Below, in pieces: positions 46,985 through 58,847 of a stretch of DNA of 64,000 nucleotides. Position numbers and translations under genes: made by a program. This stretch comes from Cladopsammia gracilis. Lineage: Eukaryota > Cnidaria > Anthozoa > Scleractinia > Dendrophylliidae. Within the stretch, counting starts at the first letter, position 1; each line of letters opens with the position of its first letter. Under the pieces are notes generated by a model, which was not told the DNA's origin, did no database searches, and saw nothing but the letters and a program-made list of their open reading frames with translations. The stretch covers positions 231,792 through 295,791 of the forward strand of contig JAJGOT010000737.1 of the NCBI GenBank assembly GCA_022457155.1, given 5' to 3'.

Positions 46985-48940
46985 CTAAGTAACAATTTTA
47001 ATACGTCTAAATAGGCCTATAAAAGGATAAGTATCTGGAAGAACAATTATTTTAAACAATAAAATGAAACAACGTAACATGTTGTATGATAACGGTGCAA
47101 ACTTTTCAACATGTACATAACCATTGGGTGGCAGTTGTCGCTTAGCTCGCTTCCATTTGATTCTGCTTATCATTTAAATGATCGATGGTCCATGTTTAAT
47201 CTGCTGCTGAAAAGACATTTTTCAAATCAAAATATTTGTTTATTGTGTTGTTACAGTTATTTCAAGACACCTGTGGGATCAAACGTTGTTGGCAGGAAAA
47301 TCTTCTCAAGTTTCAAATATATTTTCCAAAGATTTTTATAAAAATTTGAACTCACGAAATAATTGTTTTTTTTTAGACAATGATTAATGAAAACTAAGTC
47401 TTCATTTTTGCGCATGACAAACTACCGCGCAAGCAAAAACAACGGATGTGACATCATTCCAGTGTTTTAGCTGGTGCGTTAAGGTGGACAAAAAGCGGAA
47501 TTCACTTAGGACTGAAATTTGAGTCTCGCTGCACACATCTACCAAACATTTCAAGGAATGTTCCCAAAGAATCGTTTCAGTAATAGATTACAAAATATGA
47601 TTCTAAAAAAAATAACTTACGCTGTTAGTTATGTAACGCATCAAAATAGTAAGCGTCGTATAGTTTATAAGCTCTCGACACCTTTTAAGTAGTTTCCAAG
47701 TGGCGAGTGAGGAATATCAAATGGTAAGTTGTCTGAGTTGTCTGCAAAGATAGTGGCGAGGAATCTAATGTAATATAATTTCCAAGCAGTTAGTCAGACG
47801 TACCGCCAATATTAGCCACGCAGTGTTCATAGTTCCCTTGTTTCGTGCTTGATCACTTTCGGCAGACAGACGAAACGAACTGATAAAAAATCTTGCAAAA
47901 TAAAAATTTAAAACCACATCGCACCTTGACATTAACAAATATTTATGTTAAACCCTCTGCAGCTGGGGTCACGTGAACAACTTTGCACTAAAAGTCTTCA
48001 TATTATGGGTTATAATTTGAAGATCACTCGAAATGTAAAGACGATGACAAAATTTGCAAAGAAGCCAAGTTTGAAGCGCCTGACAGTTTGAATATTTGAC
48101 AAATCAAGGATATTTTCGGCAAACGTTGCGTGCAAATTAGTTAACGTGACCTTCTCGCTGCAATTGGACTCATTTGGATTTAAAGTATCAGTATCAGTAA
48201 AGGTGGTTTGACAATCTTTAGTTTTCGTGATTTTACGCGCTTGCGTTACGAGAAAACCCAACAATTGGAATTGTTGGACTTACCTCAGTGTGGTAAATAA
48301 ATGTTAACTTTTAGCAGCTTCAAAAAAGCGCAATCGTTTCTTTAATATCAAGCTATAGTAGCATCGCGCACTTCGAATTCGACTTTCATTAACTATTTCA
48401 TTAACTACTCTATTAATTATATTCCATTATAACATAGCTTACGCTTCTTTCGCGCTCTTCAAACTTCCCGCGTGCTCCATAACTCGATAGTGCACGCTAA
48501 AGCATGAACCAATTGTTAATTAATTTCTCTGTACCAGTCCTTCGATGGTTTAAATGAAAATTTGTGGCCAAAGTTCACCTGTTACGTCAAGCGTCAATGT
48601 CGTTTAATTTCACCATTTGTCCTTAAGCCTGTTTGGGATCTTTAATTTCATTGGAACTCTGACGTCTCATGTTATAAGGTTAGAGAACTCTGAAAACAAA
48701 AAAGGATTTTTCTTTACAAGTCGAGATCTGGAGTTATAAGTCGAGATAGGAAAATCTCTACTTTAGCAAAAAGACAGATATGTCACGTTAGGGTAAGATA
48801 AAAAATGATTAATTTTAACAGTCATGTTAAAGACAAAGGGAATTCTAGTCTGTATTAATCTCCTGTCCTGTGTTGTGAAAAAACAAAAAAAACAAAAAAA
48901 CGGAAAAAATAATTCAAAGGGCTTGAAGATTTACAGTACT
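46985..48940. other. Non-coding stretch
   Basis: Only short ORFs without motifs or convincing splice context. I see no RNA gene or transposon end. Confidence 0.45.
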
Positions 48941-48947
48941 CCAAGCC

Positions 48948-49050
48948 TGTTGTCAGTTGTCAGTTAACCCTGGTACAAATGTCAGTTGTCAGTAAAATTT
49001 TAGCTTATTTGTCAGTTGTCAGTTTAAATTTTAGCCATTTGTCAGTTGTC
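48948..49050. repeat. Spaced repeat of TTGTCAGTTGTCAG, four copies
   Basis: The 14-mer recurs at about 30-bp intervals, with spacers sharing TAAAATTTTAGC. It is a small minisatellite and not a CRISPR array: short, eukaryotic context and related spacers. Confidence 0.7.
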
Positions 49051-49333
49051 AGCAAACCCCATCCAGTCTCTCATCCTGAAGTCTTTCCTGACTCCTAACC
49101 ACGCCACCACGAGACACGAATGTTTGTGAATGACCATTCTTACTCCGGTTAACTTCTGGTTCTCCATTATTTTTGTTTTGCATAATATTCGAACAAAGTT
49201 TGAAGGCTTAGAACCACTCTAGGATAGTGTATTTTTATTTCCTTTGTATCCATCAATTCATATAGATGATGCGAATGTTCAGCATGTTCAGTCTCGATTT
49301 TATGGTAAACTTCTAGTGACCTACAAAAAATAT

Positions 49334-49510
49334 TGTAGCGGAAGCCAAGACCTGACCGTACCCCGCCGTAGCAGTACCATTGTAACTCTTGTTACCAGTC
49401 CCCCGCAGAGTTTTTGTGGTGTGTCACGGTGAAAGAATAAAATATAACATGGCCGCTCAGTGTGTGTAGATTCAGATGAGTGCCTGAGGACCCGAAACAT
49501 GGAAACATCA
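49334..49510 (+). repeat. 5' LTR
   Basis: Begins TGTAGCGG and ends ACATCA, matching the 3' LTR at 55028-55204 except for four substitutions (about 98% identity). Contains AATAAAAT, a possible polyadenylation signal, near 49436. Confidence 0.9.
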
Positions 49511-50640
49511 CATTGGTGGCAGCGGTCGGCGACTCCTAGTAAGTCAGCAAATCCATTTAAACTGGATTTGGAGGCACTTAGCCCATTCTTCGTACGATCT
49601 GAGGTTGGAGATTCTACGTTCGCGGCGAGCGAAACACCACGTGCAAAACCTGCAAATCCGTTCCGCAGTGAAAACGACGATTGCACCCGTTCCAAGACAA
49701 CAGAACAGCTGACAGCGGCACGACAACTCAACAAATCGGCTAATCCTTTCTTCCTACGATCGGAGATTGGAAGTTTTAAGCCTTCTGTAAGCTCAACGCC
49801 ACTTTCAAATTCTAGAAATCCTTTCCGTAGTGAAGACGACCTGTGCTCTTTCGTCAAGACAGCTGAACGGAAAGTCAAAAAGCCAGTCAAACTGCCGGAA
49901 GATTTCGATGGTAGACAACCGTTGAATGAGTATTTAATGCATTTCGAGCGGTGTGCGATTGTCAATGGTTGGGATGATCAAGAAAAGGGGATGTTTTTGA
50001 CGGCTAGTCTTCGCGGAGACAGTAGGAAATTGCTAAGTGGATTGGCAGATTCAGAATGTCGGCAATACTGAAAAATTGTGGAACGATTGCAGCTAAGGTT
50101 TGGTGTTGAAAAACAAGCGGAATTGCATCAGGCGAGGCTTCTCAACCGCCGACAGTTTGAAGGTGAGAGTTTGCAAATGTTAGCTACAGATATTCGTTCC
50201 ACAGTAGACCTCGCATATCAGGATTTAGGTGTGGATGTACAGGAACGCTTTGCTGTGCAACATTTTATTGATGCTTTGAGTGATAAAGATGATAGGCTGT
50301 ATCTAAGGCGGGAAAAACCGGGAACTCTTGACGAAGCCCTTTCCCTTGCTAGAGAGTTGGACTCCCTTCGCCTATTAGATACCAATAATTCATTTAGACG
50401 GGCAGGCAGTAAAGTCCGTGCAATGGAAACGGAACGTACACAATTGCAAATGCAGACGGATGGGCTTAGGGTTCAGATTGAACAACAACAACAACAACAG
50501 CAGTTAGCAATTATCCGGGGCCACAGGGACCCAGAAGGGGATGGGAATGCTGGAATTGCGGAAAGATGGGACACTTGAGAAGAGAATGTCCTAACTTGAG
50601 AGAAAGCCAGGTGACTAGCCAGTTTCCGGGAAACGCGAAC
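49499..50640 (+). pseudogene. gag: gag region of the gypsy element (stop and frameshift)
   Basis: Structural protein that packages element RNA. A first frame (to 50071) has repeated SANPF.../NPFRSE units followed by a retrotransposon gag domain (DFDGRQPLNEYLMHFERCA). A TGA at 50069 interrupts it. The domain resumes at 50078-50578 (RFGVEKQAELHQARLLNRR, then ALSDKDDRLYLRREKPGTL) and a Q run. A frameshift then separates the single zinc knuckle, C-W-N-C-G-K-M-G-H-L-R-R-E-C, near 50550-50600. Confidence 0.8.
49514..49526 (+). promoter_or_regulatory. Primer-binding site, probably tRNA-Leu
   Basis: TGGTGGCAGCGGT lies just inside the 5' LTR and is complementary to the 3' end of animal tRNA-Leu ending ACCGCTGCCA-CCA. 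Assignment is from general knowledge of tRNA-Leu 3' ends. Confidence 0.65.
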
Positions 50641-50738
50641 AGGGTGTCCTCGAGGGCCCAGTAGGATACCCAAATTACAGTACGCAAGGGCCTGAACGTT
50701 TTGACGCTGTAAATTACAATCGTGAAAAGAATGAACAT

Positions 50739-51380
50739 GTGACAGTACGGAGTGCGAAATCTTGCCCACATGGACTTTACATTACAGGGTTTATAGGACA
50801 GTGTAAGATTGGTTGGCTGATAGATACAGGTGCCGTGAGGAACATTCTCTCTTATGAGTGTTATACAAGATTGCCTGAAGCTTTTAAGTTTCCTTTGCGT
50901 GAAGATGGTTCCCAAGTGTTCGTTGTCGATGGACGGAGTACTAACACATATGGTACAGGGGAATTGACTGTAAGAATTGGAACTCAGGATGTTAGCTTGA
51001 GTGTGTTGGTAACTGATATCGAGGACACTGCTATATTAGGAATGGAATTCTTGTCAGATGTAGATGCTAAGATTGACCTAGTTCAGCAGCGACTTGTCAT
51101 CAATGGAGAGGAGGTGGAATGTTGTAGTAAGAGTTGTCTGCAGCTCAGTCTCAGGTGTGTAACACGTCGTCTTGTGGCAAGCGAACCACATTGTGAGGCA
51201 GTGATACCAGTTCATCTCATCCAACGACAGTCAGTGGCTAAGTCTGAGAAGGCCAATCAAGGATTACGCATCTTAGAGCCCTGTGGAACCCGTTTACAAG
51301 ACAAAGGACTATACATCGGCAGAACTCTGGTATCTGCAGGAGATACTGGCCTTGTACCTGTAAGGATTCTGAAAACCTGA
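50739..51380 (+). pseudogene. pol: Aspartic protease of the gypsy element
   Basis: Pepsin-like retroviral-type protease. The active-site triad reads LIDTGA near 50820, and ILGMEFL forms the C-terminal conserved loop. The frame closes with a TGA at 51380 before the RT frame at 51416, so gag-pol continuity is broken. Confidence 0.85.
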
Positions 51381-51415
51381 AAACTGTAGTAGCTGTTGCT
51401 AAACCAGTAACCAGT

Positions 51416-52520
51416 GTGGCGGAGTTGGAGCTTCCTAGAGTTGACTCACAGTGCGCCTCAAGTGGAGTAGAGCAAACCTCAAGGAGTAGCGAGTTCAAGG
51501 GAGAAACATTACCCAATCCACTCAGAGATCTCTGGCAACGCAGCACAGAAGGGTTGGCTGAAGAGGAACGTGAGGAAGTTGCCAAACTGCTACATCGACA
51601 CAAAGACGTATTCTCATTGTCAGCACAAGATGTGGGTAGAACCAACCTGGTGACACACCACATAGACACAGGAAATGCAAGACCCATAAAACAGCAACCT
51701 CGGCGAACATCACCATCAAAGCATGCTGAAGTCGAAAGACAAGTGGAAGATCTATTGGAAAGAGGCATTGTGAAGAAATCCACCAGCCCTTGGTCGTCTC
51801 CTGTGGTATTAGTTACCAAGAAAGATGGTACTCAAAGATTCTGCGTAGACTACAGACAGTTCAATGCAGTGACGGCTAAAGATGTCTATCCGCTCCCACG
51901 CATTGATGACTCCCTTTGCGCCCTTTCCGGGGCAAAGTGGTTCTCAACGTTGGACCTGGCCTCCGGGTATTGGCAAGTTCCAATGGACCCAGCGAGTAGT
52001 GGGAAAGCTGCCTTCGTAACCACCTCTGGTCTCTACGAATGGAATGTCATGCCTTTCGGACTAACGTCCTCGCCAAGTACCTTTGAGCGATTAATGGAAC
52101 TGATCTTAGTAGGACTGAGGTTTGAACCTGCTTAATCTACTTGGATGACACAATTGTGTACGGAAGAACATTTGGAGAAGAAATGGCGCGTTTGGAGGAG
52201 ATACTTCGTCGATTTGCCTTGGCTGGACTTAAATTGAAACCCAGCAAATGTGTGTTGTTTCAGAAGAGTGTTGCTTACGTGGGTCATATATATTGTGTCG
52301 GAGAATGGTATTGAAACTGATCCTGCGAAGGTTGAACGAGTTTGTACGTGGCCAGTGCCTGAGAACGCAACTGAAGTGAGAAGCTTCTTCGGACTTGCGA
52401 GTTACTACCAGGGGTTTGTGCCTAATTTTGCCAGTGTAGCCAGACCCCTGAACAAGCTGACTGAAGCAATATTGACTTTGCTTGGACGTCAGAGTGCCAA
52501 GTTTCCTTTGACATGATAAA
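51416..52520 (+). pseudogene. pol: Reverse transcriptase of the gypsy element (frameshifted)
   Basis: Open to 52135 with IDTGNARPIKQQPRR, SPWSSPVVLVTKKDG, FCVDYRQFN, FSTLDLASGYWQV and FGLTSSPSTFERLM. A frameshift at about 52130 comes just before the catalytic YLDD (near 52140), and another near 52290 precedes the thumb/connection region (VRSFFGLASYYQGFVPNFA). Order and spacing are standard for gypsy RT. Confidence 0.9.
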
Positions 52521-52977
52521 GAAGTTGCTGTCCACTGCTCCGGGCCTGTCTTACCCTGACTTTACTGCTGAGTTCATACTGGACACAGACGCCAGTAATC
52601 ATGGCATTGGAGACGTTCTGAGTCAGATGAAGGATGGAATAGAACACCCTGTTGCTTTCGCTAGCTGAACGTTGACCAAAGCTGAGAGAAACTATTGTGT
52701 CACACGGAAAGAACTGCTTGCGGTTGTAGAGTTCACGAAGCACTTTCGCCATTATTTGCAGGGACCAAAGTTTCGCATCAGAACCGACCATGCACCCCTT
52801 CGCTCAGTACTGAAAGCTAAGGAACCAGAGGGACAGTTGGCAAGGTGGATAGAGCTCCTAAGTCCGTTTGACTATGAGATTGAATACCGGGCAGGCCAGA
52901 GGCTGATGCCATGTCGCGAAGACCTTGTAGTGATGGCTGCAAATGGTGTAAGGAGTGGAAGAAGGCTGAGCAAATGA
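52520..52977 (+). pseudogene. pol: RNase H domain of the gypsy element
   Basis: FILDTDASNHGIG carries the first catalytic Asp region; AFAS is followed by an in-frame TGA at about 52666 where Arg is usual; TLTKAERNYCVTRKELLAVV and FRIRTDHAPLR follow with the remaining conserved positions. Confidence 0.85.
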
Positions 52978-53159
52978 TTAGTGTTGCTGTTCAGACTGAA
53001 GTTTCACTTGCTGGGAGTGATGATTTTGTTGTAAGACAAGTAGACAGTCCTCAGGTCGAACAAGGTGAAGCAGAATTGTCCTCAGCTACTACTGAACATT
53101 GTTTGACTAGCGATCAACCCAGTACAAGGTGCAACACAATCAAATTGGAACCAAGCTGG

Positions 53160-54196
53160 ACTCGTGAGTACCTTCGTGAGCAACAGGTAGCAGATCCCAG
53201 TTTAAAGGTGATACTCCAGTTGAAAGAGGCCAGTGCTGTTAGGCCGAAGTGGGAAGATCTCCCTATGACCGCACCGTGAAGTCACTCTGGGCACAGTGGG
53301 ATCAACTGGAAATCCATGATCGGGTACCTTGCCGGAAATGGGAAGAGGGAAGTGGTACGAGGGTGAAGTATCAGATTATACTTCCGCGAAATTTGCAAGA
53401 GACAGCCCTTAGAGCGCATCATGACCACACAACTGCAAGTCATCGAGGTGTTAACAAGACGCTTGGAGCACTTAGAGCTCGTTACTACTGGCCAGGGTTA
53501 ACTTCTCAAGTCGAAAGATGGGTCAGAGTTTGCCATGAGTGTGGTGCTTAGAAGAACTGGGGAAGAAAGCGACGTTCGCCATTAAAGTAGTATGTAGTCG
53601 GTGCACCCATGGAGCGTCTCGCCATGGACATACTGGGACCCCTACCTCTGACTCCCCGTAGAAATAGATTTGTACTTGTTGTGACAGACTATTTTACAAA
53701 GTGGACCGAGAGTTATGCTATCCCAAACCAAGAAGCTGTTACAGTGGCTGAAAAGCTGGTAGCTGAGTTTGTGTGCAGATTTGGAGTGCCTCGCGAGCTA
53801 CACAGTTACCAGGGAACCAATTTTGAGTCCAAGGTTATGGCTGAAGTATGTAAGCTCTTGGACATTGAGAAAACGAGAACATCTCCATTGCACCCACAGT
53901 CTGATGGTCAAGTGGAACGTTACAATCGGACATTGGTTGAAATGCTTCGAGGTAAACTGAAAGAAAGTCAAGAGGACTGGGACCTGCAACTGCAACCCTG
54001 TATGATGGCTTATCGAAGTTCCATACACGAATCTACTGGCGAAACCCCAAACATGTTGATGCTGGGACGAGAGATTGAAGTACCACTAGATGTGATCACT
54101 GAGTCAACTCCAGACTCACCACCTCTGACAACTGAGTATGCCTTGGCCCTCCAACAGAGACTGGCCGGCGCCCATGAGGTAGCGCGGCGACACTAA
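53160..54196 (+). pseudogene. pol: Integrase of the gypsy element with catalytic Asp replaced
   Basis: DDE integrase. The zinc-binding HHCC segment (H...H in AHHDHTTASHRGVN, C..C in CHECGA) lies near 53420-53550, then a stop. The catalytic core at 53609-54196 has ERLAMDILGP with the first Asp. The second Asp position reads LHSYQGTNFES, with Tyr where the family has Asp (codon near 53803). SDGQVERYNRT holds the Glu. The Asp-to-Tyr change would abolish strand transfer. Confidence 0.9.
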
Positions 54197-54238
54197 GGCA
54201 GAGCCGCAGAACGTCAGAAGAGAAACTATGACAAGCGA

Positions 54239-54871
54239 GTGTCCAGCAAACCATTTCGTGTGGGAGACAGTGTCTGGTTGCACAACATTCGACGGAAGAA
54301 GGGAAGGAACCCCAAGTTAGATTGTCCGTGGGAGGGACCTTACTTAGTGCTGTCTGTGTTGTCGGATGTTACCTATCGATTCCAAAGAAGCCAAAGAGCT
54401 AAACCTAAGGTGATCCACGCCGATCGTCTCAAGCCGTATCTCGGACCTGTGTTGAAGAGCTGGATTGCAGAGGGAGGAGAGACTGTTGTGCCTGTTCTGT
54501 CCCCAGTTGCGACTGCTGAAGGAAGTGAGCCTGTTATCCCGGGTGGCTCTGTGTCAACTGAACTGAGGGAAGGCCATGTGGATGGCTGTATTGCCGTGGA
54601 GTATCCAAACCCTGCTATTGAGAGCATCCTTCCAGTTGCAGCGGCGATGTCTGAAAAGGCTGAATCAGATGCAAAGAACAGTGACTCGGGAAGCGAAGCA
54701 GATGTAGAGATGCCCCTAGTGCTACCCAACCAGGAGTTGACTCGCCTTCCAGTGCACGTGAGAGCCATCAATGCAATTCGAGGAGTCGTCATGGAAGAGA
54801 GCGGAGGATACCACAACGTTATGGTGACTGGGTATAGCCCTATCACTAGCGTGAACATTGAACAGTTATGA
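54239..54871 (+). pseudogene. pol: Integrase C-terminal GPY/F-like module and tail
   Basis: RVGDSVWLHN, then PWEGPYLVLSVLSDVTYR and HADRLKPY form the GPY/F module that ends gypsy integrases. A stop at about 54196 separates it from the core. An acidic, Ser/Val-rich tail of about 120 residues follows. No chromodomain is recognised. Confidence 0.75.
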
Positions 54872-55013
54872 GACAGTTTGATCCAATCTAGTTATTAGGA
54901 TTAAGTTTTCTTCTGGACACGTTCCAAATGTTATCTTAAGAAATCAGACAGATTGCTACCATTCAACTATATTTTTGTTTGTTTACGTTTTAAACACTGG
55001 GACAGTGTTCCTT

Positions 55014-55024
55014 AAAGGAGGGGG
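55014..55024 (+). promoter_or_regulatory. Polypurine tract
   Basis: AAAGGAGGGGG just upstream of the 3' LTR, the expected plus-strand primer site. Confidence 0.85.
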
Positions 55025-55027
55025 TAG

Positions 55028-55204
55028 TGTAGCGGAAGCCAAGACCTGACCGTACCCCCCCGTAGCAGTACCATTGTAACTCTTGTTACCAGTCCCCCGC
55101 GGAGTTGTTGTGGTGTGTCACGGTGAAAGAATAAAATACAACATGGCCGCTCAGTGTGTGTAGATTCAGATGAGTGCCTGAGGACCCGAAACATGGAAAC
55201 ATCA
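55028..55204 (+). repeat. 3' LTR
   Basis: Starts TGTAGCGG, ends ACATCA, 177 bp; four differences from the 5' LTR. Confidence 0.9.
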
Positions 55205-55210
55205 TAATAT

Positions 55211-56249
55211 GGTCTTAACTCAAACCTGAAACCACAATCTGACTCAAAGACATATCTTGCATTATGTCAGGGGCGTTCAGACTATCAGAATATCAAACCT
55301 TTATTGTGAAATGACTTGCGCAATGTCGTATCAGTATTATAGACTTTATTTTGAGGCAGTCTATTTCCCAGAAAACGTTGTTAGAAAGCCCATTAGTCCT
55401 AGTCTAGAATTTTCCAAGTTTTTATTGCATTGCTTTCTTACTGTTATGTATTGGGTACTATAGTCAGTTAAAATGGAATTCAAGACAACGTATGGGCATG
55501 ATTTTGAAGTGGTTGAGTTCTAAACTCAAAATTATCCAAATCTTGGACCGGACGAGAAACAATCGTGTTGGAGCTAGGGGTGGGTTACAGAAACCTTCAA
55601 AGAAATTAGCGAGTCAAGAAGCATTTTAACCATTTAATTTTAAGCTGCAATGTTTTTAACGAGCCGGAGTAGATACAAAAAAAGCATTACATCTACACTC
55701 AAGTTGAAAGATGACATTGGAAACTATCATTAACAAAACAGTTCAGGTATGTAGTCCTGCACTTGTCCAAACGATGTCCGTGATTCGCTAAGAAAACAAT
55801 AGATTTGTCCCGCTGGGATAGGGATTAGGGATAGGGGGGCATTGTTCAAGAAATATCTCAATTGTATCGTTCGCCAATCACAGACATCGTTTGGACAGCT
55901 ACGACCCCGCTCATGATCAACAGTTTTAAGTACAACTAGTTCTTATAACTGAATCGATCCTTCACCCTTTTTCCAGTTCCTACCCGGCCTTTTATTGCTT
56001 GATATAAGTTAACATTTTTCTAAGTTTTTAGCCATTACAACAACAACAATTATTTATTGTGACTTCTGAAGACGAAAGAAACCGTCTTAAACGATAAAAA
56101 TCATTTGAATTTTTACGCTTTATTGTACGTCCTGGTTACCTATTAAAAACACTTCGACACCTAACCTTTAAATGCTTTCTATATTTAATAATGAGCAGAC
56201 TTTTTAATATATAACTTTATAAAGGCTAAAAATCAGTTTCCTTGACCCT
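55211..56249. other. Non-coding stretch right of the gypsy element
   Basis: Only short ORFs, no recognisable domain. Near 55760-55910 two ACGATGTC(C/T)GTGATT-like motifs lie in inverted orientation, a possible further small inverted-repeat element. Confidence 0.4.
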
Positions 56250-57027
56250 TTAACCCATTGACTCCCAAATTTCCACAAAGAAAACGCTTTTTCTGGCTAC
56301 AAATGCCATTTTATGGCCATTGTCTAGCCAAATTGAGGCCGAACAGTCAATAACATTGTTTGCAGCTCGGCAAACTAAACCCTCCTGCCATTTGTAGAAG
56401 TATTTGAGAATTTGAGTTCCGGCATGCGCACTGATCGAAATTTCGACAGTTTTTGAACAAGAACAACACGACTTGCCTTGACTTTTTCTTTTTTATTCTC
56501 AAGCCCTTTCTTTTATTTTCCTTTTTGTCTGTTTTTGGTCAGTTTTGTTGACCTTTAAATAGTCTTTCTTGACAATGTAAAGTTTTCACCCAAACGTCGA
56601 GGAATGTGGAAATTTTGATCGTCAAGTAGCCGTCGGTGGGAAGGGCAAATTTTCCTTTGATTTTGTAACATAAAGTTCAGAGGTTGTTTGCACGAAACTC
56701 CAGTTCAATTCATCCAATCGGTCTTATCTGGGTATGTTAAGCAAGATCTCCTCCTTTCCTTTCCGATTATAGCCCAATTTCGATATATTAAAATTCAACT
56801 TAAAACAAAAGACATCACTACGAGGCTTAGGGGAATAAACCATATAATCCCTTATATCATTCCCCTAAGCCTCGTGATGTCTTTTGTTTTAAGTTAAATT
56901 TTAAAATATCGAAATTGGGCTATTGTCAAAAATATCTTCGGGCGCTATAACTGATGACGTCACAAATGGTCCAATATGTATGATCCTAAACAGCGCCTAA
57001 AAGCGCGCTTGGGAGTGAAAGGGTTAA
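56250..57027. mobile_element. Non-autonomous TTAA-type element, 778 bp
   Basis: The ends TTAACCCATTGACTCCCAA and the inverted TTAACCCTTTCACTCCCAA match at 17 of 19 positions, with TTAA at both outer edges. There is no transposase. It contains the palindrome at 56772-56920. Its termini resemble but are not the same as those at 6910-7820. Confidence 0.65.
56772..56920. repeat. Palindromic element nested in the TTAA element
   Basis: 149-bp near-perfect inverted repeat. The arms run GCCCAATTTCGATAT, then AACAAAAGACATCA, then CGAGGCTTAGGGG, around a loop of about 25 nt. One arm is related to 46810-46875. Confidence 0.85.
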
Positions 57028-58073
57028 ACCTCCAAAGATATTGGTATCTTATTTCCCATAGTAATTTTCGGCTGAATTTTGATACTCGATCAAACATACA
57101 GGTCATAGGAGGAGAATTTAGATCTTGATATTTGGGGTATAATGGGCTAGGAAAACCTTTATAATTGATTATGACTGATTGTTTGTTTTTGAGACTTAAT
57201 ACAGCGTTGCCATTAAAACTTCTTAAGTTAGCGATAAACTTTATTTTTTTAATTTTTTCTTTTTCTTTTTTGAATGCGCAATTAAATGTCTTGCTACTAC
57301 TAACTCTAACCATGAGCTAAAGGAAACATGAAGTTCGAGTACTCGACGAAAGTTGTTCTTTGTCATGTGTCTTTGATTTCCACATGTTCTTGTTCATATA
57401 TCCCTGTTTCTGTCCGATTTTTGAATGTTTGAAATACTTTTTAAGCAGCAGCCGTTTTGAATCTCCCCCACTTACTCACTTCTACACTTCGCTGCGTGTT
57501 GAAAGTTTCCATGAAACCGGCTGGGCAGGCGATCACTACCAGCCCATGGTATTGATCTCGTAAAAGGAGAGCGCACGATGAACGGCAATATTTGGAAGGT
57601 CTTCGTGTAACCGATTAGATTTTGAAGTAGTTTTTTTTTCTAACCGAAGGCTGGACAGTGTTTTGATGCCTTTAAACACAACACAATACAATCGTCACTG
57701 TATTTCCGGTGGTGTGATTGGATGGAATGATGGTGTATGTTAGCAACACTCGAAACGCTTGCCTACCAGTGTTTCAATAGACAGAGCAGCTTGCAACTGG
57801 GACTCAGTGAATGATGTTCAAAATGGCAGCTGTTAAACATTTATTTTATACGCTCAATAATTGGTGGGAATATATGCACAAGAAAATGTGAAAATGAAAG
57901 ACAGTGGATAACAGAACTGACGGTAAGTCTCCACATATTATTTTTAGCTGTTTGCTTGAAGCAACTTTCGTCGAGTTCTCCAACTTCGTGTTCTAAATGG
58001 TTTTAAAACTCATATATGGAGACAAGTTTCAGTATTCCATTAAACTGTAAAGTGGTTTGGATTATCGACCGTC
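57028..58073. other. Stretch downstream of the kinase gene
   Basis: No coding exon recognised. It should contain the 3' UTR of the minus-strand kinase gene just left of 58074, but no clear polyadenylation signal can be chosen. Confidence 0.4.
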
Positions 58074-58263
58074 CTAGGCCACGTTCTCCGTAGCTTCCTC
58101 TTCACAAATATTTTCGTTGTAATACGCCCTTGACTCATCCAGCAAATCAAAATCCATATAAGGAGTTCCAGCCATCATCATCTTCGCCAATGTTTTTGTA
58201 GCCTGATCAAATGTCGGTCGCTCACTGGGGTCCTCCTTCCAGCATTCCAACACCAGCTGAAAT
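58074..58263 (-). CDS. Receptor tyrosine kinase, last coding exon
   Basis: Codes the end of the kinase domain and the tail: FQLVLECWKEDPSERPTF (subdomain XI with the invariant Arg) followed by a cytoplasmic tail with YMDFDLLDESRAYYNEN, which offers Tyr candidates for phosphorylation, and a TAG stop at 58074-58076. Acceptor TTTTTGTTAG. It splices in phase to 58650-58746. Confidence 0.85.
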
Positions 58264-58649
58264 CTAACAAAAATGGAACAGTATACGCCATGGCCATGCA
58301 TGTTAGGGGGGATTCATGTGTGCATAGGCGTAGAGTTCAACTTATGGATACTCTAATCTCAGAAATGAGATATATACGATTATTTTTTTCAAATCAATGA
58401 AATCCCTTCTTCATTGCCTGACCTTTAATATCAATTTCCTTACAACATGAATTGCTACAGTAATGTGGCCAGAACTCAAATGACCCCACCATATACATAA
58501 CGGGTTAAGCAATGGTGAGATTTGTGGAGTACTATGTCGTCCCCTCTCGCCCTCCGCTGTGATTAACAACGATCCCTGACTGAAAGACGCCTACATTTAT
58601 AATTTTCATTGATAGCCAAACCGTGCTGAATAATAACACGCTTACTTAC

Positions 58650-58746
58650 AGCTCGTCAGAACACGTGTCTGGTTTTTCCATGCGATATCCTGTCTTAAGA
58701 AGCATGTACAGCTCTTTGTTGTTTATGCCAGGATACGGATTTCCGC
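58650..58746 (-). CDS. Receptor tyrosine kinase exon, subdomain X
   Basis: 97-nt exon with acceptor AAAAATGCAG and donor GTAAGTAAG. Codes [20 protein letters not shown] and [13 protein letters not shown], the FGFR-like G.PYPG and R.EKP segment. Joins both neighbours in frame. Confidence 0.85.
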
Positions 58747-58847
58747 CTGCATTTTTTACAATATATTACACTATAATTAGAATATTGCGGGTACATAAAT
58801 ATGAATGTATAGTATATAATTATGTTTCTTAAACTATGATAGAATGG

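Larger units (their letters stand above)
49334..55205 (+). mobile_element. Ty3/gypsy LTR retrotransposon, full length, inactivated
   Basis: The element has 5' and 3' LTRs of about 177 bp with 4 mismatches between them, a primer-binding site, gag, protease, RT, RNase H and integrase in gypsy order, and a polypurine tract. AATAT occurs directly outside both ends (49329-49333 and 55206-55210) as a probable 5-bp target duplication. Multiple stops, frameshifts and a catalytic integrase change make it non-autonomous. The order protease-RT-RNase H-integrase places it in Ty3/gypsy (Metaviridae-type); no envelope frame is seen. Confidence 0.9.

Noticed and set aside
48948..49050. Possible CRISPR array
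   Set aside because: The repeat is 14 bp with related spacers, only four copies, in animal DNA and without cas genes.
49321..49965. 214-codon minus-strand ORF over the 5' LTR and gag
   Set aside because: Antisense shadow of gag; no motifs, and it runs across the LTR boundary.
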